Positions 35,173 through 44,519 of a DNA stretch of 64,000 nt are shown in pieces. A program made the translations under genes and the position numbers. The stretch is from contig NZ_WTYH01000001.1 in assembly GCF_009827335.1 (NCBI RefSeq), positions 930,001-994,000 on the forward strand, read 5' to 3'. The stretch comes from Aurantiacibacter arachoides. Lineage in GTDB: Bacteria; Pseudomonadota; Alphaproteobacteria; Sphingomonadales; Sphingomonadaceae. How positions within the stretch are numbered: position 1 is the stretch's first letter; every line of letters begins with the position of its first letter. The notes under the pieces were generated by a model. It was not told the DNA's origin and made no database searches. It saw only the letters and a program-made list of their open reading frames with translations.

Positions 35173-37119
35173 ATGATCCCTGAGATCGGCCTTGCCGCTT
35201 TGTGGCTCGCCGCCGCGCTCGCCGCGTTGCAGCTGTTCGCAGGGGCGCTTGGCACGCGTGGCACCGGGGGCGCGCTGGATGCCGTGGTGCGCCCGGCGGC
35301 CATGTTGCAGGCCTTGCTGTGCGCCGTCGCGTTTGCGTGCCTGTTGTGGGTCTTTGCCGTCACCGATCTCTCGGTGAAGCTGGTCACCGTAAATTCGCAC
35401 TCGATGAAGCCGCTGATCTTCAAGATTTCGGGCGCCTGGGGCAATCACGAAGGCTCGATGCTGCTGTGGATCACCGTGATGGCCCTGGCCGGCGGCCTGA
35501 TCGCACTGGTGGAGCGGCGCCTGCCCGAACGCAGCATGATGGCGACCCTCGCCGCGCAGGCCTTTGTCGGCCTCGGGTTCTACACCTTCCTACTGCTCTC
35601 CTCCAACCCGTTCGAACGGGTGACGCCAGCGCCGGCAGAGGGCAACGGGCTCAATCCGCTGTTGCAGGACGTCGGCCTCGCCTTCCACCCGCCCACGCTC
35701 TACATCGGTTATGTCGGCTTGTCGGTGGCCTTCAGCTTCGCCATCGGGGCCCTGCTAACGCGCAACGTGACGCCCGACTTCGCGCGCGTGATGCGCCCCT
35801 GGGTGCTGGCGGCGTGGATATTCCTGACGCTGGGCATCACCGCCGGCAGCTACTGGGCATACTACGAGCTTGGCTGGGGCGGCTGGTGGTTCTGGGACCC
35901 GGTGGAGAACGCCAGCCTCATGCCCTGGCTCGCGGCAACGGCGCTGCTGCACTCGGTCAGCGTGCTGGCGGCGCGTGATGCGCTGCGCACCTGGACGATC
36001 ATGCTGGGGGTCGTCGCCTTTTCGATGAGCATGATCGGCACCTTCCTGGTGCGATCGGGCATTCTTACCAGCGTTCACGCCTTTGCCGTTGACCCCGAGC
36101 GCGGCAGTTTCATCCTGGCGCTGCTGGTGCTGTACATTGGCGGTGCGCTGGTCCTGTTCGCTCTGCGCGCCAGCACCATCGCCGAGGGGGAACGTTTTGC
36201 CGTTACCAGCCGGGAGGGGGCGCTGGTGGTGAACAACATCGCGCTGTCCGCCATCCTCGGCATCGTGCTGCTCGGCACGCTCTACCCGCTGCTGACGGAG
36301 GCCTTTGACGTGCGCGTTTCGGTCGGGCCCCCTTATTTCAACCCGGTTTCCGCGATCTTCCTGGTTCCCATGCTGCTGGTGATGATGGTCGGCCCGCTGC
36401 TGCGCTGGCGCGAGGACGGGTTTGCACGGATTCGCTGGCAGGTGATCGCCGTGTTCACCACGACGCTGCTGGTGCTGCTGGCGGTGTGGCTGATCGCCGA
36501 TATCGCCATCCTGCCGCTGCTCGGCCTGGCGCTGGCCGTGGGGGTCGGCATTGCCAGTTTCCTGCCGATGGCCGGGCGGGCGCTGCGCCGCACGCCGCTG
36601 GCCACGTGGGGCATGTGCGTGGCGCACTTCGGCGTGGCTGTGGCGCTGTTCGGCATGGCAGCGGACAGCGCCTTCCAGCAGGAGCGGTTGGTCGCGGCGA
36701 GCGTGGGCGATGCGGTGGACGTTGGCCCCTGGCACGGTCGCCTCGCCTCGGTCTATCCCGTCGCCGGCCCGAACTGGACCGCGATCCAGGCCAATCTGCA
36801 GCTTTCCTACGACGACGGGCCGCAGATGCTGGCGCAGCCGCAATCGCGCAACTTCTGGACCCCGTTGCAGGAAACCAGCGAGGTGTCCCTGCTCACGCGC
36901 TGGAACGGCCAGCTCTACGTCGCTGTCGGCAACCAGGCGGCTGACGGGCGCTGGCAGCTCAGGTTGTGGTGGAAGCCGTTCGTCACCTTCATCTGGTATG
37001 GCGGCGTCCTGATCGCACTGGGCGGCGCGCTGTCGCTGGTCGGGCGCGTTGTAAGCGACCTGCGCCGCCGTCGCCGCCGTCCTGCGGACGATAGCGAGCT
37101 TGAGGGGCTGCCCGCATGA
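35173..37119 (+). CDS. ccmF: Heme lyase CcmF
   Basis: A 648-residue polytopic heme-ligation subunit. The tryptophan-rich heme motif is GWGGWWFWDPVENASLMPW, with conserved periplasmic segments KISGAWGNHEGSMLLW and FLVRSGILTSVHAFA. It joins heme from CcmE to the CXXCH motif of apocytochromes c together with CcmH and CcmI. ATG 35173 starts MIPEIG, 10 bp after ccmE. It overlaps the next gene by 4 bp. Confidence 0.96.
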   Translation: MIPEIGLAALWLAAALAALQLFAGALGTRGTGGALDAVVRPAAMLQALLCAVAFACLLWVFAVTDLSVKLVTVNSHSMKPLIFKISGAWGNHEGSMLLWITVMALAGGLIALVERRLPERSMMATLAAQAFVGLGFYTFLLLSSNPFERVTPAPAEGNGLNPLLQDVGLAFHPPTLYIGYVGLSVAFSFAIGALLTRNVTPDFARVMRPWVLAAWIFLTLGITAGSYWAYYELGWGGWWFWDPVENASLMPWLAATALLHSVSVLAARDALRTWTIMLGVVAFSMSMIGTFLVRSGILTSVHAFAVDPERGSFILALLVLYIGGALVLFALRASTIAEGERFAVTSREGALVVNNIALSAILGIVLLGTLYPLLTEAFDVRVSVGPPYFNPVSAIFLVPMLLVMMVGPLLRWREDGFARIRWQVIAVFTTTLLVLLAVWLIADIAILPLLGLALAVGVGIASFLPMAGRALRRTPLATWGMCVAHFGVAVALFGMAADSAFQQERLVAASVGDAVDVGPWHGRLASVYPVAGPNWTAIQANLQLSYDDGPQMLAQPQSRNFWTPLQETSEVSLLTRWNGQLYVAVGNQAADGRWQLRLWWKPFVTFIWYGGVLIALGGALSLVGRVVSDLRRRRRRPADDSELEGLPA

Positions 37120-37658
37120 AGCGGCTGCGCATCATCCTGTGGGCCATGGTGGTCGTCGCTGCGCTGCTGTTCGGCCTGTTCGCCTACCAGCTCAGCCAGC
37201 CCAAGGATGCCTTCGTGACCAGCGCGATGGTGGGCGAACAGGTCCCGCAGTTCACTCTGGAGCCAGCCGCTGCCGACAGGCCGGGCCTCGCCGCTGCCGA
37301 TCTTGCCAATGGCCGCCCGCAATTGCTCAACCTGTTCGGCAGCTGGTGTGTCCCTTGCCGGGTGGAGGCGCCCCAGCTGGAGATGCTGGAACGCCAGGGC
37401 GCGACCATCAACGGCGTGGCCTTGCGCGACCGGCCCGACGACGTTGCGCAATTCCTGGAGATTTTCGGCAATCCGTTCGCCCGCATCGGCCGTGATGACG
37501 TTTCCGAAATGCAGTTTGCGCTGGGTTCCTCGGGCGTGCCGGAAACGTTCGTGATCGATGGGCAGGGGCGCATAACCTACCAGCACATCGGCCCCATCAT
37601 GGATCGCGACGTGCCCACGATCATGGAAGAATTGCGCAAGGCCGGGGCAGGCTCGTGA
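37116..37658 (+). CDS. ccmG: Thiol:disulfide interchange protein CcmG/DsbE
   Basis: A 180-residue thioredoxin-fold protein anchored by an N-terminal transmembrane helix (about 6-25). The redox site is WCVPC (Cys78, Cys81), with the cis-Pro in GVPETFVID. It reduces apocytochrome c and CcmH cysteines before heme attachment. Confidence 0.95.
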   Translation: MKRLRIILWAMVVVAALLFGLFAYQLSQPKDAFVTSAMVGEQVPQFTLEPAAADRPGLAAADLANGRPQLLNLFGSWCVPCRVEAPQLEMLERQGATINGVALRDRPDDVAQFLEIFGNPFARIGRDDVSEMQFALGSSGVPETFVIDGQGRITYQHIGPIMDRDVPTIMEELRKAGAGS

Positions 37659-38086
37659 TACGCTTGCCGGTCTTGCTGCTGCTGGTATTCGCTACCCCGC
37701 TTGCCGCGCAAGGCACCATGCCGCCCGCACCCTACGCCTACACCCAGCTGGAAGACCCGGCGCAGGAAGCTGCCGCGCGCGACCTGATGCACACGCTGCG
37801 CTGCCTGCAATGCCAGAGCCAGTCTATCGCTGATTCGGATGCCCCTATCGCTGGTGACATGCGCCACCAGGTCCGGTCGCGCATTGCGGCGGGGGACAGC
37901 CCCGATGCCGTGCGTGACTGGCTGGTTTCTCGATATGGCGACTACATCAGCTACGAACCGCAGGTGAGCGCGACCACCTGGCCGCTGTTCGTTGTTCCCG
38001 CCGTGATCCTGGTGCTGGCGCTGTTGCTGCTGCTTGCGCGGGTGGGCCGCCGCCGGGCGGGCGGAATGGGCGGGGTGGATGCATGA
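37655..38086 (+). CDS. ccmH: Cytochrome c maturation protein CcmH
   Basis: A 143-residue protein with a signal peptide (ending LAAQ), the LRCLQCQSQSI redox motif (Cys50, Cys53) in a three-helix domain, and a C-terminal transmembrane helix (about 110-130). GTG 37655 overlaps the previous stop. This is the short CcmH; the TPR part found fused in enterobacteria is the separate gene that follows. Confidence 0.95.
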   Translation: MIRLPVLLLLVFATPLAAQGTMPPAPYAYTQLEDPAQEAAARDLMHTLRCLQCQSQSIADSDAPIAGDMRHQVRSRIAAGDSPDAVRDWLVSRYGDYISYEPQVSATTWPLFVVPAVILVLALLLLLARVGRRRAGGMGGVDA

Positions 38087-38778
38087 CCTGGATCGTCGTC
38101 ATCCTGCTGGCCCTGGCATGCTTCGCCGTAGCGGTGGTCGTGTTCCGCCTGCCGCGCGTGCTGTGGACCAGCCTTGGCGCCGCGCTTGCCCTCGGTCTTG
38201 TCGGCTATGCCTGGCAGGCGAGCCCGGGCCTCCCTTCGGCAAGGGCTGCGGGCGCCTTCGATGCCGGTGCGCAGGAGGTGGACGTGGTGGTCCAGCGGCA
38301 GGAGTTCATCGCGGACGAGGATCGCTCGACGGCCAACCTGCTGATCACCGCCGATGCCATGTCGCGGCGCGGGCGCCATACCGATGCCGCAGCCTATCTC
38401 GCCGGTGTCACCGAGCAGAACCCGGCCGATTTCGAAGGCTGGCTGGCGCTCGGCATCGCCTTGACAGAGCACGCCGAAGGCACGCTGACCGCGCCCGCGC
38501 TCTACGCCTTCAAGCAGGCCGCGCAGATCAAGCCCTCGCATCCGGGCCCCGGCTATTTCCTGGGCGTGTCCCTGATCCGGCAGGGGCGCTTGGCGGAGGC
38601 CCGGCAGGTCTGGGCCGAAACGCTGGCGGTCGCGCCTGTGGACGCCGCGGGCCGGGCCGGACTGGCAGACAGGCTCGAGCGCCTCGATATGCTCCTGGCC
38701 CAGTTGGCCAGCGACAATCCCGCAGCACCCGCAGGCCCTTCTCCTGCGGCTCCGATCCCTGGCAACACGAACCAATAG
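38083..38778 (+). CDS. CcmI-like TPR protein of cytochrome c maturation
   Basis: A 231-residue protein with two N-terminal transmembrane segments (about 2-22 and 28-44), a short linker and tetratricopeptide repeats (GWLALGIALTEHAEG, ALYAFKQAAQIKPSHPGPGYFLGVSLIRQGRLAEARQ). CcmI holds the C-terminal helix of apocytochromes for the lyase. The position directly behind ccmH, with a 4-bp overlap, supports the call. The tail is Pro/Ala-rich and disordered. Confidence 0.85.
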   Translation: MTWIVVILLALACFAVAVVVFRLPRVLWTSLGAALALGLVGYAWQASPGLPSARAAGAFDAGAQEVDVVVQRQEFIADEDRSTANLLITADAMSRRGRHTDAAAYLAGVTEQNPADFEGWLALGIALTEHAEGTLTAPALYAFKQAAQIKPSHPGPGYFLGVSLIRQGRLAEARQVWAETLAVAPVDAAGRAGLADRLERLDMLLAQLASDNPAAPAGPSPAAPIPGNTNQ

Positions 38779-38850
38779 TTCCGTTTGCGGGGCACAGGGG
38801 GCGCTGCTAAGGGCCGCGCTTCGCCTCGCGGGCGAGCGAGTGATGACCTT

Positions 38851-40743
38851 ATGAGTGCAACCACAAACGATCGCGAATCCGCCAAGCTCAAGCTGGCAGT
38901 CGGGGCTATCGGGATCGTCTTTGGCGATATCGGTACAAGCCCGCTCTACGCCTTTCGCGAAACCTTTCGCGGCCCTCACGAACTGCCCATCGACGACCTG
39001 CACATCCTGGGTGTGCTGAGCCTGATATTCTGGTCGATGACGCTGATCGTCTCGATCCAGTATGTCAGCATCCTGATGCGTGCGGACAACAAGGGGCAGG
39101 GCGGCAGCCTGGCGTTGGTGGCGCTCCTCTCGCGCACCATCGGCAAAACGCGATACAGCGGCGTGGTGGTCATGCTGGGCGTTGCGGCGACGGCGCTGTT
39201 CTACGGCGATTCGATGATCACCCCGGCAATTTCCGTGCTCTCTGCGGTAGAGGGCCTGAGCGTGGTCAACCCGGGGATGGAACGCTGGATCATCCCTATT
39301 GCCCTGGTCCTGCTGGTGTCGCTTTTCCTGCTGCAAAAGCGCGGCTCGGCCAAGGTCGGCATGATGTTTGCGCCGGTGATGTCGGTCTATTTCGTCGTGC
39401 TGGCGGTTCTGGGCGTTGGCTACATCTTCGCCGCACCGGAAATTTTGCGCGCTCTGAACCCTTACTACATGGTGCAGTTCTTCCTGACTGATGGATACAC
39501 GGCCTTCCTCGCATTGGGATCGGTCGTTCTGGCGGTGACGGGGGCGGAGGCGCTCTACTCGGACATGGGGCATTTCGGTCGCGGACCGATGCGCCTGTCG
39601 TGGTTCGGTTTCGTCATGCCCTGCCTGCTGCTCAACTATTTCGGCCAGGGCGCCATGATCCTCAGCCTGCCCGATGCGGCGGCGGAAGAGGCGATCCTCA
39701 ACCCGTTCTTCTATCTCGCCAGCGATGCCTATCGCCTGCCGCTGGTGATCCTGGCGACCTGCGCCACCTTCATCGCCAGCCAGGCGGTGATTTCCGGCGC
39801 CTTCAGCGTCACCCACCAGGCCATTCAGCTTGGTTTCGTGCCGCGCCTGTCGATCCGCCACACCAGTGACGAGCACGAGGGCCAGATCTACATCCCGGTC
39901 ATCAACTGGATGCTGATGCTGGCGGTGATCCTGCTGGTGCTGTTCTTCCAGAACTCGTCCAACCTCGCCAGCGCCTATGGCATCGCGGTGACGGGGGCGA
40001 TGATGATCGACACGCTGCTGATGGCCGTTCTGCTGCTGATGGTGTGGAAGTGGAAATGGTGGCTGGCGACGCCGGTGATCGCGCTGTTCGTGCTGGTGGA
40101 CGGCGCCTATTTCGCCGCGAACCTGACCAAGGTGCCGGATGGTGGCTGGTTCCCGCTGATCGTCGGCGCGATGGCCTTCACCGTGCTCACCACCTGGGCC
40201 AAGGGCCGCGGACTGATGCGCGCGCGCATGACCGAGATGAGCCTGCCGCTGGACATCTTCGCCAAGAGCGCCCGATCCAGCACCACGCGCGTGCCCGGGA
40301 CGGCGATCTTCATGAATTCCGGCTCCAGCGGCACGCCGTCCGCGCTGTTGCACAACATCAAGCACAACAAGGTGCTGCACGAACGGGTCGTTGTGCTCAC
40401 CGTGCAGATTGCCGACGTGCCCTATGTCAAGGATGACAATCGCTGCGAGATCATGAGCCTTGGCGACGGGTTCTATCGCGTGATCCTGCATTACGGGTTC
40501 ATGCAGGAAACCGACGTGCCTCAGGCCCTGCAACGGCGCGAGATGTGTGGCGGCCCGTTCGACATGATGAAGACCAGCTTCTTCCTCAGCCGCCAGACGT
40601 TGCTGAGCGCCGACAAGCCCGGCATGAAGGTCTGGCGCGAAAAGCTGTTCTCCTGGATGATGCGCAATTCGGCAACACCGATGGAGTTCTTCCGCCTTCC
40701 CACCAACCGCGTGGTGGAACTGGGAAGCCAGGTGGAAATCTAG
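38851..40743 (+). CDS. kup: KUP system potassium uptake protein
   Basis: A 630-residue K+/H+ symporter with about 12 transmembrane helices. Signatures: [54 protein letters not shown] and [13 protein letters not shown]. The C-terminal 150 residues are cytosolic. ATG 38851 is chosen because the family starts just before the first helix; the frame runs 22 codons further upstream. It does not belong to the ccm operon (72 bp gap). Confidence 0.95.
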   Translation: MSATTNDRESAKLKLAVGAIGIVFGDIGTSPLYAFRETFRGPHELPIDDLHILGVLSLIFWSMTLIVSIQYVSILMRADNKGQGGSLALVALLSRTIGKTRYSGVVVMLGVAATALFYGDSMITPAISVLSAVEGLSVVNPGMERWIIPIALVLLVSLFLLQKRGSAKVGMMFAPVMSVYFVVLAVLGVGYIFAAPEILRALNPYYMVQFFLTDGYTAFLALGSVVLAVTGAEALYSDMGHFGRGPMRLSWFGFVMPCLLLNYFGQGAMILSLPDAAAEEAILNPFFYLASDAYRLPLVILATCATFIASQAVISGAFSVTHQAIQLGFVPRLSIRHTSDEHEGQIYIPVINWMLMLAVILLVLFFQNSSNLASAYGIAVTGAMMIDTLLMAVLLLMVWKWKWWLATPVIALFVLVDGAYFAANLTKVPDGGWFPLIVGAMAFTVLTTWAKGRGLMRARMTEMSLPLDIFAKSARSSTTRVPGTAIFMNSGSSGTPSALLHNIKHNKVLHERVVVLTVQIADVPYVKDDNRCEIMSLGDGFYRVILHYGFMQETDVPQALQRREMCGGPFDMMKTSFFLSRQTLLSADKPGMKVWREKLFSWMMRNSATPMEFFRLPTNRVVELGSQVEI

Positions 40744-40771
40744 CGGTCGGCGGCGCCGCCGGCCGGCCTCG

Positions 40772-41431
40772 TCACCCTGTCGGCGGCTCGTTCTTCAGCG
40801 CCTTTTCGGCCGCCTCTTCCGTGTCCCCGACGTCCAGCCCGTGCCGCATCAGCATTGGCACCTGGCTGAAGGTGAACAGGAAGGTCAGCGGCAGGAACAG
40901 CCATAGCTTCATGCCCAGCCACGTCTCGAAGCTGACGGTGTAGATCAGCACGGTGTTGAGTGCTGCCAGCGCGATGAAAAACAGGCCCCAGTTGCGCGAC
41001 AGCTTGAGCCAGCCTTCGTCGGAAAGCCCGTCGAACGCGGCTTCCAGCAGCACCTTCAGCAGCGATTTTCCGCGTGCGTAGCCGATCAGCAGCACGGCGG
41101 CGAACAGCGCATAGACGATGCTGGGCTTCCACTCGATGAAACGTTCGTCCTGGAAATAGACCGTCAAGGCCCCAAAACCGACGATCAGCGCGGTCGACAG
41201 CATCAGCATGGGGCTGACCTTGCCCAGCCGCCACTTGCTCACCGCCAGCGCGATGACGGCGGCCACGATGAAGGCCAGGGTGCCACGGATGACGGCGAAG
41301 ATCTCGCCCGCCATGTCGTTGTCGTTCTCCGGCGAGAAATACTTGTAGGCGAGGTAGAACACCACCAGCGGGCCGTAATCGACCGCCACGTTCAGCCAGC
41401 CGTTGCCCTTGGGTTTGGTTTGGGAAGTCAT
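40772..41431 (-). CDS. yciB: Septation protein A family (YciB/IspZ)
   Basis: A 219-residue polytopic membrane protein of the intracellular septation A family. The N-terminal pattern DYGPLVVFYLAYKYF and the later KWKPSI-like core (EWKPSIVYALFAAVLL), RNWGLFFIALAALN and FSQVPMLMRHG segments are characteristic. It contributes to envelope integrity and division in enterobacteria. It is the last gene of the minus-strand run, 131 bp behind ftsY. Confidence 0.92.
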   Translation of the reverse strand: MTSQTKPKGNGWLNVAVDYGPLVVFYLAYKYFSPENDNDMAGEIFAVIRGTLAFIVAAVIALAVSKWRLGKVSPMLMLSTALIVGFGALTVYFQDERFIEWKPSIVYALFAAVLLIGYARGKSLLKVLLEAAFDGLSDEGWLKLSRNWGLFFIALAALNTVLIYTVSFETWLGMKLWLFLPLTFLFTFSQVPMLMRHGLDVGDTEEAAEKALKNEPPTG

Positions 41432-41448
41432 GCTTGTCCCATTATCGG

Positions 41449-41475
41449 GTCATCCTGCGCTTGTCGAAGGATTGT
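41449..41475. repeat. REP-like intergenic palindrome (degenerate)
   Basis: TCATCCTGCGCTTGTCGAAGGA between ftsY and yciB resembles the CCTGAGCTTGTCGAAGG intergenic palindrome I remember as common in sphingomonads and other proteobacteria. Only this one copy was noticed in the window. Confidence 0.35.
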
Positions 41476-41562
41476 CCGCCTGTTCGATCCCCGGTGCGTG
41501 CTGGCTTGCAAGGGGGCCCCGCCGACCCGGTCAGGGCGAGCGGGGGGGATGGCACTCAACCC

Positions 41563-42486
41563 TTAAGCCACGCCTGCAATCACGCGCGCGACGAGATCGG
41601 GATCGAAGGGCCGCAGATCATCCAGCGTTTCGCCGACGCCGATGGCATGGATGGGCAGGCCGAACTGCTCGGCCGCCGCCACCAGCACGCCGCCGCGCGC
41701 AGTGCCGTCAAGCTTGGTCATGATGAGGCCGGTGACGCCCGCAACCTCCTTGAAGATCTCGATCTGGCCCAGCGCGTTCTGGCCGTTCGTGGCATCCAGC
41801 ACCAGCACCACGTCATGCGGCGCCTCGGGGTTGAGGCGGCCCAGCACTTTGCGGATCTTGGCGAGCTCGTCCATCAGCTCGCGCTTGTTCTGCAGCCGTC
41901 CGGCGGTGTCCACGATCAGCGCGTCGATGCCCGTGTCGGTCGCCTGCTTGACTGCGTCGTAGACGATCGATGCCGGGTCGCCGCCCTCCGGCCCGGTTAC
42001 GATGGGCACGCCGATCCTGTCTGCCCAGATCTTGAGCTGACCGATCGCGGCGGCGCGAAAAGTATCGCCGGCGGCCAGCAGCACGCCGTAATCGTCCTCC
42101 ATGAACCAGTGCCCCAGCTTGGCGATGGTGGTGGTCTTGCCGCTGCCGTTGACCCCGATGACCAGGATCACTTGCGGGCGCGGAAAGGCGTTCACCTGTA
42201 ACGGCACGGCGACGGGGCGCAGGATCGCGGCAATTTCCTCGGCCACCGCCTCGCGCAGTTCGCGTTCGGTCATGCTGAGGCCAAAGCGTTTTTCCGCCAG
42301 CCTGGCGCGGATGCGGGCGGCGGCGCTGGGGCCAAGGTCGGAGAGGATCAGCGCATCCTCGACATCGTCGAGCGTCGCATCGTCCAGCTTCGCCGTGCCG
42401 ATGACGCCGGTCAGGTTCTCGGACAGACGTTCCGACGTCTTGCGAAAGCCGCCGAACAGCTTGTCGGTCCAGGTCGGTTCGCTCAC
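41563..42486 (-). CDS. ftsY: Signal recognition particle receptor FtsY
   Basis: A 307-residue SRP GTPase, short form without a long acidic A domain. The N domain helices come first (TWTDKLFGGFRKTSERL), then G1 GVNGSGKTTT, the DTFRAAA insertion region, DTAGR (G3), TKLDGTARGG (G4) and the GVGE end. It docks the SRP-ribosome complex at the membrane; the SRP RNA is in the same window. GTG 42486 overlaps the mtaB stop by 4 bp. Confidence 0.96.
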   Translation of the reverse strand: MSEPTWTDKLFGGFRKTSERLSENLTGVIGTAKLDDATLDDVEDALILSDLGPSAAARIRARLAEKRFGLSMTERELREAVAEEIAAILRPVAVPLQVNAFPRPQVILVIGVNGSGKTTTIAKLGHWFMEDDYGVLLAAGDTFRAAAIGQLKIWADRIGVPIVTGPEGGDPASIVYDAVKQATDTGIDALIVDTAGRLQNKRELMDELAKIRKVLGRLNPEAPHDVVLVLDATNGQNALGQIEIFKEVAGVTGLIMTKLDGTARGGVLVAAAEQFGLPIHAIGVGETLDDLRPFDPDLVARVIAGVA

Positions 42487-43664
42487 GTCAGAAGCCCTTT
42501 TTCGTGTGCTGTCGGAATGATGGTGACCAGGGTGCCCGGCAGCGTTCCCCCAGGCACCGCGACCCGCGCGAAATTTGCCGCATAGCCGGTGCCGCCCCGT
42601 TCGGCGAGGACGCGCAGCGGAGTGCCCACAAGCGTGCCGAGCCAGACGTCACGTGCGGCGGTGCTGGCGGCGCGCAGGTCTGCGGCGCGGCGGCGGATGG
42701 TCTCGTGCGGCACCTGCGGCATCCGCGCGGCGGGCGTTTGCGGGCGGGGCGAGTAGGGAAAGACGTGGCCATGAACCACGCCCAGCTCAGCAATGATCGA
42801 CAGGTTTTGCGCGTGATGCGCCTCCGTCTCCGTCGGAAAGCCGGCGATCAGGTCGGCCCCCACGGCCAGATCGGGACGGCGCGCGCGGATGCGGTTCACC
42901 AGGTCAACGGCATCGGCGCGGCTGTGGCGGCGCTTCATGCGCTTCAGGATCAGGTCCGCGCCGTGTTGCAGCGACAGGTGCAGGTGCGGCATGAGGCGTG
43001 GCTCGGCAGCGAAAAGGTCCTCCAACAGGGGATCGACCGCCGGCCCGTCGAGCGAGGAGAGGCGCAGGCGCGAAAGCTCGGGAAAGGCCCCCAGCACGGC
43101 AGCGACCAGTTCGCCGAGCGGCGGTTGTCTGGGCAGGTCGTGCCCCCAGCTTGCCGTGTCGACACCGGTGAGCACGACCTCTGGCGCGCCGTGGGCGAGA
43201 TGGCGCTCGATCTCGCGCAGCACGTCGGCCACCGGCAGCGATCGGCTGGCCCCGCGCCCCTGCGGAATGACGCAGAACGTGCAGGCGTGGTCGCAGCCGT
43301 TCTGCACGGCGATGAAGGCGCGGGTGCGATCCTGCGGCGCGATGGCGCGCGTCGGCATGTTCCAGGCGCGGGCATCCAGCTTGGCGGCGTTGGCCACGAT
43401 CCCGTCCACCTCGGGCATGGCGGCAATCTGCTCGCGCTCGATCTCTGATGCGCAGCCGGTAACGATGAGCCGGGCCGAGGGCCGATCGCGCCGGGCGCGG
43501 CGGATTGCCTGCCGGGTCTGGCGCACAGCTTCGCCAGTGACCGCGCAGGAGTTGACGACGACCACGTCCTCGCCTGCCAGCATCGCCGCAATCCGCTCGC
43601 TTTCTGCCAGGTTGAGCCGGCAGCCCAGATTGATGACCTGGGCGTTCAAGCGTAGTCGTCCCAT
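42483..43664 (-). CDS. mtaB: tRNA (t6A37) methylthiotransferase MtaB
   Basis: A 393-residue radical-SAM enzyme that adds a methylthio group to t6A37 of ANN-decoding tRNAs. The N-terminal UPF0004 domain has Cys15, Cys40 and Cys71 for the auxiliary cluster; the radical-SAM motif is CDHACTFC (Cys124, 128, 131). The MtaB pattern (INLGCRLNLAE, NSCAVTGEA) separates it from MiaB and RimO. It overlaps dapF by 19 bp and ftsY by 4 bp. Confidence 0.94.
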   Translation of the reverse strand: MGRLRLNAQVINLGCRLNLAESERIAAMLAGEDVVVVNSCAVTGEAVRQTRQAIRRARRDRPSARLIVTGCASEIEREQIAAMPEVDGIVANAAKLDARAWNMPTRAIAPQDRTRAFIAVQNGCDHACTFCVIPQGRGASRSLPVADVLREIERHLAHGAPEVVLTGVDTASWGHDLPRQPPLGELVAAVLGAFPELSRLRLSSLDGPAVDPLLEDLFAAEPRLMPHLHLSLQHGADLILKRMKRRHSRADAVDLVNRIRARRPDLAVGADLIAGFPTETEAHHAQNLSIIAELGVVHGHVFPYSPRPQTPAARMPQVPHETIRRRAADLRAASTAARDVWLGTLVGTPLRVLAERGGTGYAANFARVAVPGGTLPGTLVTIIPTAHEKGLLT

Positions 43665-44455
43665 TCGAACGAGCCGCGGTAAGCCTCGGTCGCGGGGCCG
43701 GTCATCACGATGTGGCCATCCTCACGCCAGGCGATAGAGAGCGCGCCGCCGGGAAGATGCACCGTCACCGCACGGTCGGCCAGGCCACGCCGCATCGCCG
43801 CAACCGCAGTGGCGCAGGCCCCGGTTCCGCAAGCCCGCGTCAGCCCGGCGCCGCGTTCCCACACCCGCAGGCGGATGGTCTTGCGATCCTCCACCGTGGC
43901 CACGTTGACGTTGATCTTGTGCGGAAAGACGCTGTCGGTCTCGATGATCGGCCCCAGCCGTTCCAGCGGGACGGCGTCGTTGTCTTCCACGAAGAACACG
44001 ACGTGCGGATTGCCGACGTTGACGGCCGCAGGTTGTTCCAGTTCCTCCCAGCCCAGCGGCAGGGTGAGCGTATCCATGGCGTAGGCTAGCGGGATCGCGT
44101 CCCAATCGAACCTGGGGGGATCGAGCGTGACGGCGATCCCGTCCGCATCGGGGCGCAGTTCGACCATGCCGCCCTTGGTAGCCACGCGGGCCGGCTGGCC
44201 GAGCAGAACGCCCACCGCACGGTTCGCGTTGCCGCACGATTCCACCTCGCTGCCGTCGCGGTTGAATATGCGCATGGCGGCGCTGGCGGTATCGCTTGGT
44301 TCGAGAAGGATAAGCTGGTCGCAGCCGATCCCTTCGTGCCGGTCCGCCAGCGCGCGCACAATTGCGGGGGCGAGCGTGGGCAGGGCCTGCTCGCGCGCAT
44401 CCAGCACGACGAAATCGTTGCCGAGGCCATGCATTTTCACAAAGGGAACCCGCAT
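43646..44455 (-). CDS. dapF: Diaminopimelate epimerase
   Basis: A 269-residue PLP-independent racemase that makes meso-DAP for lysine and peptidoglycan. The catalytic pair is Cys74 (ESCGNANR) and Cys209 (TRACGTGA). MHGLGNDFVV at the start and NPHVVFFV are family markers. ATG 44455 is preferred because it gives MRVPFVKMHG; the frame runs 12 codons further. First gene of dapF-mtaB-ftsY. Confidence 0.96.
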   Translation of the reverse strand: MRVPFVKMHGLGNDFVVLDAREQALPTLAPAIVRALADRHEGIGCDQLILLEPSDTASAAMRIFNRDGSEVESCGNANRAVGVLLGQPARVATKGGMVELRPDADGIAVTLDPPRFDWDAIPLAYAMDTLTLPLGWEELEQPAAVNVGNPHVVFFVEDNDAVPLERLGPIIETDSVFPHKINVNVATVEDRKTIRLRVWERGAGLTRACGTGACATAVAAMRRGLADRAVTVHLPGGALSIAWREDGHIVMTGPATEAYRGSFEWDDYA

Positions 44456-44519
44456 CAGCGCGGACCTAGGAGCGCCACCTGCAAACCGCAATGGCGAAGC
44501 GCCAAAGCGGCTTTAGGGG

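Noticed and set aside
37951..40533. 860-residue antisense open frame over ccmH, the ccmI-like gene and kup
   Set aside because: Spans three clear plus-strand genes and is rich in His/Gln/Arg from antisense transmembrane codons.
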